Positions 8,137-16,457 of a stretch of DNA of 64,000 nucleotides are shown here, piece after piece (positions within the stretch are counted from its first letter, which is position 1; the number at the start of each line of letters is the position of its first letter). The stretch spans positions 186,001-250,000 of the forward strand of contig NZ_JAINRC010000010.1 of NCBI RefSeq assembly GCF_020400655.1. Reading direction: 5' to 3'. A model generated the notes under the pieces. That model ran no database searches, was not told the origin of the DNA, and saw only the letters and a program-made list of their open reading frames with translations. This stretch comes from Streptomyces spinosus. Lineage in GTDB: Bacteria > Actinomycetota > Actinomycetes > Streptomycetales > Streptomycetaceae. The position numbers were made by a program, and so were the translations under genes.

Positions 8137-9420
8137 CTACGGACGGTCCGTACCGTCCCCACCGGTGCCCCGAGAGGCGGGCGGACGGGCCGTACCGGCC
8201 TCCGGCTGACCGGCCGAGGGCGGTGGCGGTGGCGGAGCGGCCCCGTCGGGTGCCGTCAGGGGAACGCCCGTCCCCCCACCGGCCTGACCGCCCCACGGCC
8301 CGGCACCGGCCGCACCGGGTCCCGGCTGCCCCGCCCAGGGCGGCGGCGCCGCCGTCCCCGGGCCCCGTCCAGGCTCCCCGCCCCACGGCCCGGCGCCCCC
8401 CGCACCCGCGCCCGGCTGCCCCGCCCACTGCCGCGGCACCGGAACACCCGTGCCGTACGGGGGCCACGGCAGGGGAACCGGCGGCTGGGGGGCCGAAGCC
8501 GTGCGGTCCAGTCGGCGGCGGCGCAGCCACCACGCCACGGCCGCCGTGTACAGCCCGATGCTCAGCACGTCGAACACGACGAGCTGCCAACCCGCGTCCG
8601 CCGCGGTGTCGTCGCTGCTGAGCCCGTCCACGACGGCGGCCGAGACGCCGAAGGCCAGCAGGTTGTTGACGGTGTGCAGGGCGATGGACGCCTCCAGTCC
8701 GCCGGTGCGCCAGGTGAGCCAGCCCGCGGCCACGCCGAACACCACGAGGTCGGCGAAACCCCAGGGCGTGCCCCAGCCGTGGGCGGCGGCGAACAGGACC
8801 GCCTGGGGCAGCAGCGCGGCCCACGGCGAGCGCAGGAACGCGCCGGCGGTCTGGGTCAGCCAGCCGCGGAACACGTACTCCTCGGCGGCGGCCTGCACCG
8901 GCACCAGCAGCACGAGCATGACCAGGGCCCGTCCGAAGGCCGGCCAGCCCGCCCACTGGCCCTCCGGCTCGCCGTCCGCGGGGAACAGGGACACGCAGGC
9001 CATCGCGAGGCCCAGGATGGGCACGGCGGTCAGCGCGCACCGCAGCAGCCAGCGCCATCTCAGCCGGCCCGTCACGGACGACACCGTGCCGGCCGGTCGC
9101 CGTCCGATCCAGCGCACGACCGGCAGCAGGACGGGTATGCCCACCGCGATGCAGAGCAGGTCCACGGCGGTGCCGGGGACGGGGCCGAACTCCGGCCAGC
9201 CGTCGTCGTCCTGGGGGTAGCCCAGGCTCGAGCCCAGGGCCGCGAGGACGACCATGAGGACGACCACGGTGATCATGTACGCCACGGCCGCGACCAGGGT
9301 CCCGAGGAGGGGACGCCACCACCGGTAGCGCGGTGAGAGGCGGGCCAGACGGTGGTACGGGAGCTGCTCGGCGGACTGCGCCGGGGCAGGGGGCAGCAGC
9401 TGTGGCTGTGGCTGTGTCAT
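8137..9420 (-). CDS. CPBP-family intramembrane metalloprotease
   Basis: A 427-residue polytopic membrane protein of the CAAX protease/bacteriocin-processing (CPBP, Abi) family. The signature EEYVFRG lies at residues 180-186, and the second motif AHGWGTPWGF and third motif HTVNNLLAF follow in order. These supply the glutamates and histidines that bind metal in the membrane. The last ~120 residues are a cytosolic Pro/Gly/Ala-rich tail of no known function. The ATG at 9420 opens a Gln/Pro-rich N-terminus before the first membrane helix. Monocistronic; substrate unknown. Confidence 0.88.
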   Translation of the reverse strand: MTQPQPQLLPPAPAQSAEQLPYHRLARLSPRYRWWRPLLGTLVAAVAYMITVVVLMVVLAALGSSLGYPQDDDGWPEFGPVPGTAVDLLCIAVGIPVLLPVVRWIGRRPAGTVSSVTGRLRWRWLLRCALTAVPILGLAMACVSLFPADGEPEGQWAGWPAFGRALVMLVLLVPVQAAAEEYVFRGWLTQTAGAFLRSPWAALLPQAVLFAAAHGWGTPWGFADLVVFGVAAGWLTWRTGGLEASIALHTVNNLLAFGVSAAVVDGLSSDDTAADAGWQLVVFDVLSIGLYTAAVAWWLRRRRLDRTASAPQPPVPLPWPPYGTGVPVPRQWAGQPGAGAGGAGPWGGEPGRGPGTAAPPPWAGQPGPGAAGAGPWGGQAGGGTGVPLTAPDGAAPPPPPPSAGQPEAGTARPPASRGTGGDGTDRP

Positions 9421-9563
9421 GCCGTCAGCCTGCCGAAAGACACCCGGACGCGCCATCGGCTTACGGCCGTCCCGGCCGGTGTGCCCGGCCGGGACGGCCG
9501 CACGCCGAGGTCGATGTCCGTTCACCGCCGGTGCCCGTGGGGGCCATCGGCTGGGATGGGCGC

Positions 9564-10313
9564 ATGACTTCTGGAACGGAACTGCGGGGCAGGACGGCAC
9601 TGGTGACCGGCGGCAGCCGGGGCATCGGCGCGGCGACGGCACGGCGACTGGCGCGGGAGGGCGCGGACGTGGCCGTGACCTACGTGCGGAGCGAGGAGGC
9701 GGCCGAGGAGGTCGTGCGGGACGTCGAGGCGCTGGGGCGGCGGGCGGTGGCCCTGCGCGCGGACTCGGGGGACGCGGCGCAGGCGGCGGACGCGGTGCGG
9801 CGCGCGGCGGAGGAACTGGGCGGGCTGGACGTGCTGGTGGGCAACGCGGCCGTCGGTCTGACGGGACCGCTGGAGAGCCTCTCCCCCGCCGACGTCGACC
9901 GGCTCCTCGCGGTGAACGTGCGCGGGCTGTTCCTGGCCGCCCGGTCCGCCGCCGCGGTCATGGGCGACGGCGGGCGGATCATCACGGTCGGCAGTTGTGT
10001 CACCGCGCGGGTGCCGGGGCCGGGGGCCACGCTGTACGCGATGAGCAAGGCCGCCGTGGTGGGGCTGACGAAGGCTCTGGCGCGGGAGCTGGCCGGGCGC
10101 GGGATCACGGCGAACGTCGTGCACCCGGGGCCGACGGACACGGACATGAACCCCGCGGACGGCCCGTACGCCTCCGGTCAGGCGGCCGCGACCGCCCTCG
10201 GCCGCTTCGGTACGGCCGAGGAGGTCGCGTCCATGGTGGCGTTCCTGGCGGGGCCGGGGGCGGCGTACGTGACGGGTGCGGAGTTCTCGGTGGACGGCGG
10301 GTACGCGGCCTGA
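9564..10313 (+). CDS. SDR-family oxidoreductase
   Basis: A 249-residue classical short-chain dehydrogenase/reductase. The cofactor loop TGGSRGIG is at residues 15-22, the NAAVG motif follows, and the catalytic residues are S144, Y158 and K162 (YAMSK). The C-terminus GAEFSVDGGY is typical of 3-oxoacyl-reductase-like SDRs. The residue after strand beta-2 (TYVRSEE) suggests NADP(H) preference. Divergent from the CPBP gene, with 143 bp between them. Substrate unknown. Confidence 0.9.
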   Translation: MTSGTELRGRTALVTGGSRGIGAATARRLAREGADVAVTYVRSEEAAEEVVRDVEALGRRAVALRADSGDAAQAADAVRRAAEELGGLDVLVGNAAVGLTGPLESLSPADVDRLLAVNVRGLFLAARSAAAVMGDGGRIITVGSCVTARVPGPGATLYAMSKAAVVGLTKALARELAGRGITANVVHPGPTDTDMNPADGPYASGQAAATALGRFGTAEEVASMVAFLAGPGAAYVTGAEFSVDGGYAA

Positions 10314-10335
10314 CGCGGCGGGGAGGGCGGGCGCG

Positions 10336-11400
10336 TCAGGTCTCGTCCAGGCGGCGTACGTCCTCCTCGTCCCACTTCCTGGTGTCGCGGGGCTGGGTGT
10401 ACGGCTCGGCCTGCGGCGGGTGTCCGCCGGCGATGGCCCGCTGCCGCACGGTCTCCGCGTCGAACTCCAGCCCCAGCAGGATGGCCAGGTTGGTGATCCA
10501 CAGCCACACCAGGAAGACGATGACGCCGGCCATGGTGCCGTAGGTCTTGTTGTAGGAGGCGAAGTTGGCGACGTAGAACGCGAATCCGGCGGAGGCGGCC
10601 ATCCAGATCAGCAGGGCGAGGACGCTGCCGGGGGTGATCCACCTGAACCCTTTGACCTTGGCGTTGGGGGACGCCCAGTACAGGATGGCGACCATCACGG
10701 TGACGAGCAGGACCAGCACGGGCCACTTGGCGATGGACCACGCGGTCAGCGCCGTGTCGCCGAGCCCGAGCGCGTCCCCGGCCCGGCGGGCGAGACCGCC
10801 GGTGAACACCACGATGAGCGCGCTGGCCACGGCGAGGACCATCAGGACGACGGTGACGCCGACGCGCACCGGCAGCAGTTTCCAGACCGGGCGGCCCTCG
10901 GGCATGTCGTAGACGGCGTTGGCGGCGCGGATGAACGCGGCCACGTAGCCGGAGGCCGACCACACGGCCAGCACGAGGCCGAGGATGGCCACGAGGGAGC
11001 CGGTTCCGGCGCCGTGCTGGAGCTGCTGCACCGCCCGGGTGATGATGTCGCGGGCGGGGCCGGGGGCGAGGTTGCGCAGGTTGGCCAGGACCTTGTCCGT
11101 GACCGACCGGCCGGCGACGGCCAGCAGGGAGACCAGTACCAGCAGGGCCGGGAACAGGGACAGGACGGCGTAGTACGTGAGCGCCGCGGCCCGGTCGGTG
11201 AGCTCGTCGTCGCGGAACTCGCGCAGGGAGCCCTTGAACACCGCCGGCCATGCGTGCCGGGGCAGCTTCACGGGGGTGTCCGGTGCCCGTCGCTCAACGT
11301 CCTCGCCGGGTCCCGCCTCGTCCGGCGCGGGGACGCGCGGCGCCGGGTTCTCGTCTGCGGCCTGCCTGTGGTGCGGCCGTGGTACGTGCAGCTTCGCCAT
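10336..11400 (-). CDS. YihY/BrkB-family inner-membrane protein
   Basis: A 354-residue membrane protein of the YihY/virulence factor BrkB family. Residues about 45-70 carry the family entry region (FRDDELTDRAAALTYYAVLS), followed by about six hydrophobic helices to residue 315. The charged N-terminus (His/Pro/Glu-rich, ~45 residues) and C-terminus (RDTRKWDEEDVRRLDE) are cytosolic by inference. Family members have been suggested as transporters; the substrate is unsettled. It converges on the SDR gene with 22 bp between the stops. Confidence 0.88.
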   Translation of the reverse strand: MAKLHVPRPHHRQAADENPAPRVPAPDEAGPGEDVERRAPDTPVKLPRHAWPAVFKGSLREFRDDELTDRAAALTYYAVLSLFPALLVLVSLLAVAGRSVTDKVLANLRNLAPGPARDIITRAVQQLQHGAGTGSLVAILGLVLAVWSASGYVAAFIRAANAVYDMPEGRPVWKLLPVRVGVTVVLMVLAVASALIVVFTGGLARRAGDALGLGDTALTAWSIAKWPVLVLLVTVMVAILYWASPNAKVKGFRWITPGSVLALLIWMAASAGFAFYVANFASYNKTYGTMAGVIVFLVWLWITNLAILLGLEFDAETVRQRAIAGGHPPQAEPYTQPRDTRKWDEEDVRRLDET

Positions 11401-11530
11401 GTCCGTCGGGTAACCCCACGGGGCGCGCTCACGCCTGCAGCGTCGGTCCCGTCGCCCGGGCCCCCTCGCCCGGTGCCCTCCGCCCCGGCGGCGGGACGGA
11501 GGGCGTGCGGCCGGGCCGTCGTGCCGGGGC

Positions 11531-11977
11531 TCAGTGGGCGTCGGCGAACCGCTTGAAGGCGGCCTTGGTGCCGGAGCCGGCGATACCGTCGATGGGGCCG
11601 CGGTAGCCGTAGCTGTCCTTCAGGAGCCGCTGGAGCGCCTTGATCGTGCCCTTGCCGACGATCCCGTCGATCGGGCCGGTGTAGCCCCAGTACTTCTTCA
11701 GGCAGCGCTGGAAGGCCTTCCAGCTGTTGGTGCCGAGCTTGCCGTCGATGGAGTTCCGGTAGTTCCAGTACGTCCTCAGCCAGCGCTGGACCTTCTTCGC
11801 CTGGGTGGCGCTCAGGCCGAGGTTGTTCACCGCCTGCGGGGTGACCGCCTCGGTGGCCGCCGCCGGGTGGGCCGCGGGTGCCGCGAAGCTGGTGCCCGCG
11901 GCGGCGAGGCTGCCCGCGGCCAGCGCCACCGTGGTCGCGGTGGCGAGGAGGGTCCGGGTGAAGATGTTCGTCCGCAT
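11531..11977 (-). CDS. Small secreted peptidoglycan-binding-like repeat protein
   Basis: A 148-residue exported protein. Residues 1-32 are a Sec signal peptide ending near TSFAAPA. The mature part carries three related segments, each with aromatic residues (YWNYRNSIDG, YWGYTGPIDG, SYGYRGPIDG) followed by a helix (GTNSWKAFQRCLK, GKGTIKALQRLLK, GSGTKAAFKRFAD). This is the PIDG-x-GxxTxxA-x-xRxL pattern of peptidoglycan-binding domains. The ATG at 11977 is preferred over an upstream one because the signal peptide starts there and GGGGGAAA lies just upstream. A cell-wall-associated, non-catalytic binder is inferred. Confidence 0.82.
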   Translation of the reverse strand: MRTNIFTRTLLATATTVALAAGSLAAAGTSFAAPAAHPAAATEAVTPQAVNNLGLSATQAKKVQRWLRTYWNYRNSIDGKLGTNSWKAFQRCLKKYWGYTGPIDGIVGKGTIKALQRLLKDSYGYRGPIDGIAGSGTKAAFKRFADAH

Positions 11978-12125
11978 GTGTTTCCCCCTGGTTGACGAGT
12001 GCCTCTCGGCACGGCACACAAGCTACGTGCCGGGGGTGCGCGCGTCGCCAACCCGGAAGTTGACGCCCGGCTCCAACGGCCGCGGTAGGGCCGGACCGGT
12101 GTACAACCTGCGCGGTAGGCACACG

Positions 12126-12150
12126 GGGCGCGCGCGCCGGGCGCGCGCCC
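12126..12150 (-). terminator. GC-rich hairpin after the Rv1733c-like gene
   Basis: GGGCGCGCGC (12126-12135) and GCGCGCGCCC (12141-12150) form a 10-bp perfect stem with a 5-base loop, immediately downstream of the stop at 12152. There is no U-tract, as is common in Streptomyces terminators. Confidence 0.5.
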
Positions 12151-12151
12151 G

Positions 12152-12754
12152 TCAGCCCCGCCCGCCGCTGAGGTTCCCCCAGCGGGGCCCGATCTGCCGC
12201 CACTCCGCGTCCCACTCGGCCAGGCGCCGCCGGATGAGCCGGCCCCGGACCAGCCGGCCCGCGCCCCAGACCAGCGCGCCGGCCGCCGGGGCGACGAGGA
12301 CGCCGGTGAGCGCCGACTGAAGGTCGGCCGTCGTCCCGGCGAGGGGGGCGGGCACGATCCGGTCCGCCTGGTTCGTCCACACCGTCACCCGGGTACCGGC
12401 GGGGGCGCCGGGGAAGACCTTCGTCCGGTCGGTGTGCGCCGAGCCGTCCGGGTCCGTCCAGCGCACGGCGGCCCAGACCCGTCCGTCGTCGTAGCCGCTG
12501 CCCGCGGCGGGGGTCCGCGCCGCGTCGTCGCTGAGCACCGCGGACACGGGGTGCACGTGGGCCAGCCGTGCCGCGAACGCGGACTGGGAGGCCTGGGCCG
12601 ACCACAGGCCCGCGAAGACCCCGACCGCAAGGGCCAGCACCCAGCCGGCGAGGACGATCCAGGCCTCGACGACGTCGCTGTGCCGCCGCAGCGGGTTGCG
12701 CCGCCACCGCCACAGCCGTACCCGGGTGACCGTCGTGGGAGGTGTCCGGGTCAT
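12152..12754 (-). CDS. Rv1733c-family membrane protein
   Basis: A 200-residue protein with two membrane helices (about residues 30-52 and 140-162) flanking an extracellular domain that contains VWAAVRWTDPDG and DRTKVFPGAPAGTRVTVW, the layout of Rv1733c-like proteins common in Streptomyces. Two starts are close: GTG at 12760 and ATG at 12754. GAGGAGG lies only 2 bases from the GTG but 8 from the ATG, so the ATG is chosen. Role unknown; Rv1733c of Mycobacterium is a dormancy antigen of unknown function. Confidence 0.8.
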   Translation of the reverse strand: MTRTPPTTVTRVRLWRWRRNPLRRHSDVVEAWIVLAGWVLALAVGVFAGLWSAQASQSAFAARLAHVHPVSAVLSDDAARTPAAGSGYDDGRVWAAVRWTDPDGSAHTDRTKVFPGAPAGTRVTVWTNQADRIVPAPLAGTTADLQSALTGVLVAPAAGALVWGAGRLVRGRLIRRRLAEWDAEWRQIGPRWGNLSGGRG

Positions 12755-13041
12755 CGTCACCGCCTCCTCTCGCCCACCGGCGGCCGGGACCGTGGTGGCC
12801 CCCGCGGTCTCCCGGACCCGGTCGCCCGGGTGCGGGTCATGACACCATCCTGCACCTCTCCGGGCCGGTCGTCCGCCGGGGGCGGGGCCTGTCCCGCCGA
12901 GCGGACGCGGCGCGCCCGGCCACGCCGCCCGGCCGGCCCGGGGAGGTGCGGGGAAACCGGCCCGCGGGTCCCCGCGAACGGCGGGCGGACGCGCCGCGCG
13001 GCCCGCGCTCCGGGCGGACGGTGGGGGTCGGACGACCCGGA

Positions 13042-13111
13042 CTAGCTGGGGTCTTTCGTTTGGATCAGACCCCGCTCCCTGATCCGGCCTGATCCAAACG
13101 CGAGGCCCTAG
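13042..13111. repeat. 70-bp imperfect palindrome with 12-bp perfect arms
   Basis: CGTTTGGATCAG (13057-13068) is repeated inverted as CTGATCCAAACG (13089-13100), and the outer ends both read CTAG (13042-13045 and 13108-13111). The right CTAG contains the stop codon of the TIGR03943-like gene on the minus strand, so on that strand the hairpin lies at the correct place for a terminator and is followed by AAAGACCCC. The length, CTAG ends and lower GC than the surroundings could also fit a small mobile palindromic element. The remaining 12755-13041 shows no gene. Confidence 0.7.
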
Positions 13112-13833
13112 GAGGGCGTGAGCGGCAGGTCGTCGGTGTAGGCGTTCACGGGCTGGGCGACGGGGCGCACACCCCTGGCGTCGAGCGCCGCCTCCGCCGT
13201 CCTCGTACCGAGGGTGCCGCGCGGGTGCCAGGTGCCGGTCACCTCCACCCAGGTGTCGGCGGGCGGTGCCTCGCCGCCGTAGACGCGCACCTTGACCGTC
13301 TGGGAGTCCGCGGCGCAGCAGGAGAAGACGATCCGGGTCAGGTACCAGCCGGCGTCCCGGCCGGCGGGGGTGACGAAGCCGGTCAGCCGGACGGTGCGGT
13401 GTTCGATGGCCCGGCCGCGGTCCTGCTGGACCCGCTTGGTGAAGTCGGTGAGGGTCAGCGGCAGCGGCGAGGTGGCGGGCAGCGGCCCGAACCCCTTTTG
13501 CACGGCGACGGGCTTGGTGTCGGCGCGGGCCGCCGTGTACGCGCCGAGCGCGGGCGGGGGCAGGAGGAGCAGGCTGAGCGCGGGCAGGAACAGCAGCCAG
13601 GCGACGCGCGGCATGCCGGTGTGGTCGTGGCCGTGTCCGGTGCCGGCCGTGGGCTGCCCGTCCCGGGTGAGCGCTCCGGCCAGACCGAGCAGCAGCAGGA
13701 CGGCGCCGGAGACGATCAGCGCCGGGCGCAGTCCGGCCTTGACGTAGCGCAGGTAGGTGTCGGTGAGGAGGGCCGTGTGCAGCAGGCCGGTGCCGGTCAG
13801 GGTCAGGAGCAGGGTCTGGAGGGGGCGCTTCAC
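13108..13833 (-). CDS. TIGR03943-family putative permease subunit
   Basis: A 241-residue protein with two N-terminal membrane helices (about residues 5-25 and 38-55), a short His/Asp stretch (GHGHDH), a third helix (WLLFLPALSLLLLPPPALG), and an extracytoplasmic OB-like domain containing FSCCAADS and VEVTGTW. This matches the TIGR03943 family, which is usually encoded beside a DUF318/ArsP-type permease, as here. The GTG start overlaps the stop of the upstream permease in a GTGA, so the two are translationally coupled. A metal-transport role is suggested by the His and Cys motifs but not proved. Confidence 0.82.
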   Translation of the reverse strand: MKRPLQTLLLTLTGTGLLHTALLTDTYLRYVKAGLRPALIVSGAVLLLLGLAGALTRDGQPTAGTGHGHDHTGMPRVAWLLFLPALSLLLLPPPALGAYTAARADTKPVAVQKGFGPLPATSPLPLTLTDFTKRVQQDRGRAIEHRTVRLTGFVTPAGRDAGWYLTRIVFSCCAADSQTVKVRVYGGEAPPADTWVEVTGTWHPRGTLGTRTAEAALDARGVRPVAQPVNAYTDDLPLTPS

Positions 13834-14912
13834 AGCAGCGCGCCTGCGGTCAGGACGCTCGCGGTGACGGCCACGACGGTGGTCGCCGTGGAGAACCGCC
13901 AGGCGAAGGCGCGGCCGAAGGTGCCCGCCTGGAGGGCGATCAGCTTCAGGTCGACCATCGGGCCGACCACCAGGAACGCGAGCCGGGCGGTCGGCGGGAA
14001 GCCGGTGAGCGAGGCGGCGACGAACGCGTCGGCCTCCGAGCAGACGGCCAGCAGCACGGCGAGGACGGCCAGAAAGAGCACCGAGAGCCAGGGCGTGCCG
14101 GAGAAGGCGTCGAGGACGGAGCCCGGCACGGTCACGTCGAAGGTGGCGGCGGCCATGGCGCCGAGGACGAGGAAGCCGCCGGCGTGCAGGAAGTCGTGCT
14201 GGAAGCCGAGCCGGAACTCGGTCCAGCGGCTGTGGCCGTGCCGGTGGCCGGTGTGCCGGTGGCGCAGGAGCGGGCGCAGCCACTCCTCCTTGCCGAGCCA
14301 GAGCCACAGCCAGCCCATGACGGCCGCCGTGGCCAGGGAGGCGAGCAGCCGTGCGGCGACCATCGCGGGGTCGCCGGGGAAGGCGACGGCGGTGGCCGTG
14401 AGGACGACGGGGTTGATCGCGGGGGCGGAGAGCAGGAAGGCGAAGGCGGCGGCCGGGGTGACGCCCCGGCGGATCAGGCTGCTCGCGACGGGCACGGAGG
14501 CGCACTCGCAGCCGGGCAGGACCGCGCCGGCCACGCCGGCGACCGGGACGGCGAGGGCCGGCCGTTTCGGCAGCACCCGGGTGAACAGGTCGGCCGGCAC
14601 GAAGGCGTTGATGGCGCCGGACAGGGCGGTGCCGAGGAGCAGGAAGGGGAGCGCCTGGACGGTGATGGCCAGGCAGACGGTGCGCCAGGCCTGGACGGCG
14701 GGATGGCCCAGCCACGGCGTGCCGGCCAGCAGGAGCGCGGCGGCGAGCGTGAGGGCGGCACCGCGGGGCCACGGTCTGCGGACGGTGCCGGGCGGCGAGG
14801 GTCTGGGGCCGGCGCCCGGTGGCCACGGCCGGACGCGGCGCGCGGGCGGGCCGGGGTGGGGCACGGCCGCCACGCCCTCCGTCACACCAACCAGCTCATC
14901 CGATTTGTCCAT
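13830..14912 (-). CDS. Permease of the DUF318/ArsP-like family
   Basis: A 360-residue polytopic permease. Two inverted halves are visible: the first has GCECASVPVASSL and a SAPAINPVVL loop, the second CSEADAFVAASL and VVGPMVDLKL. A cytosolic His-rich loop (RHRHTGHRHGHSRW) lies between the halves and could bind metal. The ATG at 14912 has GGAG five bases upstream; an in-frame GTG two codons earlier is possible. Forms an operon with the TIGR03943-like gene. Relatives are annotated as arsenic or Cu/Zn exporters; the substrate here is not determined. Confidence 0.85.
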   Translation of the reverse strand: MDKSDELVGVTEGVAAVPHPGPPARRVRPWPPGAGPRPSPPGTVRRPWPRGAALTLAAALLLAGTPWLGHPAVQAWRTVCLAITVQALPFLLLGTALSGAINAFVPADLFTRVLPKRPALAVPVAGVAGAVLPGCECASVPVASSLIRRGVTPAAAFAFLLSAPAINPVVLTATAVAFPGDPAMVAARLLASLATAAVMGWLWLWLGKEEWLRPLLRHRHTGHRHGHSRWTEFRLGFQHDFLHAGGFLVLGAMAAATFDVTVPGSVLDAFSGTPWLSVLFLAVLAVLLAVCSEADAFVAASLTGFPPTARLAFLVVGPMVDLKLIALQAGTFGRAFAWRFSTATTVVAVTASVLTAGALL

Positions 14913-15108
14913 TTTCACTCCGGATGTCGGCGTCTGGCCGACGATAAGCGAGGAGCACGGCCGGGCCGCGCGTACACGCCGCCGCCCCCGCGAACCGGCC
15001 GGGACAATGCGCCCCATCGGTGGCTCTTCTCACAATCCGGGCCGAACGGGGCCTTGAGGTGACGGGCGCCACGTCGCCGGACGCCGTAGTTGTCTACGTT
15101 CGTGACCC

Positions 15109-15903
15109 ATGTCGTCCCCCCTCTCCCGCACAGCACGCGCCAAGGCCTGCGCCCTCGCGGCCTCGGCGACCGCCCTCCTCGCCACCGGGCTCCTGCACCC
15201 CACCCCGGCCGCGGCCGCCTCGGCACAGGCCACGGCCGCCGTGCTCGACCTGGACGGCACCGGCCGCACGCCCGTGATCCACGGCGAGGACCGGGCGTAC
15301 GACACCGCCAGCATCGTCAAGGTCGACATCCTCGCGGCCCTGCTGCTCCAGGCGCAGGACGCGGGACGGGACCTCACCGCGAGCGAACGCAAGCGCGCCG
15401 AGCCGATGATCCGGCGCAGCGACAACGCGGCGGCCAACGCCCTGTGGCGGCAGATCGGACGGGCCCCCGGGCTGGCGGCGGCCAACAAGCGCCTGGGCCT
15501 GACCTCGACGACGGGCGGGCCCGGCGCCAAGTGGGGCCTGACCCGCACGACCGCAGGCGACCAGATACGGCTGCTGCGGGCCGTGTTCGACACCGGCGGA
15601 GCGGTCCACGCGGGCTCCGGCGGCCTGGACGCGGACTCCCGCGCCTACATCCGCACCCTGATGAGCCGGGTCGTGCCCGAGCAGACCTGGGGCGTCCCGG
15701 CGGCCGGCGCCGACGGCTCCGGCAAGGCCCTGAAGAACGGCTGGCTCCAGCGCGACACGACGGGCCTGTGGGACGTCAACAGCGTCGGTCAGATCACCGT
15801 GAAGGGTCATCGGTACCTCGTCGCGGTCCTGTCGGACGGCAGCGCCTCCATGAGCGACGGCGTGTCCCTGGTGGAGCGGACGGCGCGCGCGGCCGTGGGG
15901 TGA
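15109..15903 (+). CDS. Secreted class-A beta-lactamase-like serine hydrolase
   Basis: A 264-residue exported protein with a Sec signal peptide (about residues 1-37, ending HPTPAAAAS). The active-site motifs of the penicillin-interacting serine hydrolase fold are present: S68-I-V-K71, S104-D-N106 and K209-N-G211 in place of KTG. The class-A Omega-loop glutamate motif (ExxLN) is not evident, so it may be a DD-peptidase or other hydrolase rather than a true beta-lactamase. Monocistronic. Confidence 0.82.
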   Translation: MSSPLSRTARAKACALAASATALLATGLLHPTPAAAASAQATAAVLDLDGTGRTPVIHGEDRAYDTASIVKVDILAALLLQAQDAGRDLTASERKRAEPMIRRSDNAAANALWRQIGRAPGLAAANKRLGLTSTTGGPGAKWGLTRTTAGDQIRLLRAVFDTGGAVHAGSGGLDADSRAYIRTLMSRVVPEQTWGVPAAGADGSGKALKNGWLQRDTTGLWDVNSVGQITVKGHRYLVAVLSDGSASMSDGVSLVERTARAAVG

Positions 15904-16042
15904 GCGGTCGCCTCGCGGCCCTCGCCCACACCCCCGTGATCGGCCGGGCGTCCGGGGAGCAAGCTGCCGCCCGGGCTTTTCGGCCGCCGTGGAAGGGGCA
16001 CGCGGTCGGGGTACGACTTCCGACCTGAGGGGCGAGACCACG

Positions 16043-16456
16043 ATGGCCGAGTACGAACGTTCCCGCACGATGCCCGCACAGCCCGAGCAGGTCTTCGACC
16101 AGGCGGCCAACACCGCCCAGCTCGACGCCTGGCTCCCGGGCGAGCTCCACGTGGACGTACAGGATCCGCCCGCCGTGACCGTCCACGAGGACCGCTCCGG
16201 CGAGGACACGCCCGCCCTGCTGAGGTCCGAACCGGACCAGATGCGGCTGGAATGGGGCACCCGCGAGCAGGGCAGCTACGCCGGCTGGCTCCAGGTGGCC
16301 GGCATCGGCAGCGGGGCCAGCGAGGTGACCGTGCACCTGTCCTTCTTCGAGGAGGGCCACGACCCGGGCGAGCGGGCGGTCTGCGACGCCCTGGACGGCA
16401 GCCTGCGCCGGCTGGAGGAACAGGTGCGGATGCGGGTCGACAACACGGCCGGCTGA
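16043..16456 (+). CDS. SRPBCC-family protein
   Basis: A 137-residue START/Bet-v1-like (SRPBCC) protein with the usual opening (SRTMPAQPEQVFDQAAN), a central beta-sheet (MRLEWGTREQGSYAGWLQV, EVTVHLSFFEEG) and a C-terminal helix (ALDGSLRRLEEQVRMR). The fold makes a hydrophobic cavity for lipids or polyketides; the ligand is unknown. The ATG at 16043 follows GAGGGGCGAG. It ends one base before the mannose-6-phosphate isomerase start, so the two are probably cotranscribed. Confidence 0.82.
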   Translation: MAEYERSRTMPAQPEQVFDQAANTAQLDAWLPGELHVDVQDPPAVTVHEDRSGEDTPALLRSEPDQMRLEWGTREQGSYAGWLQVAGIGSGASEVTVHLSFFEEGHDPGERAVCDALDGSLRRLEEQVRMRVDNTAG

Positions 16457-16457
16457 C

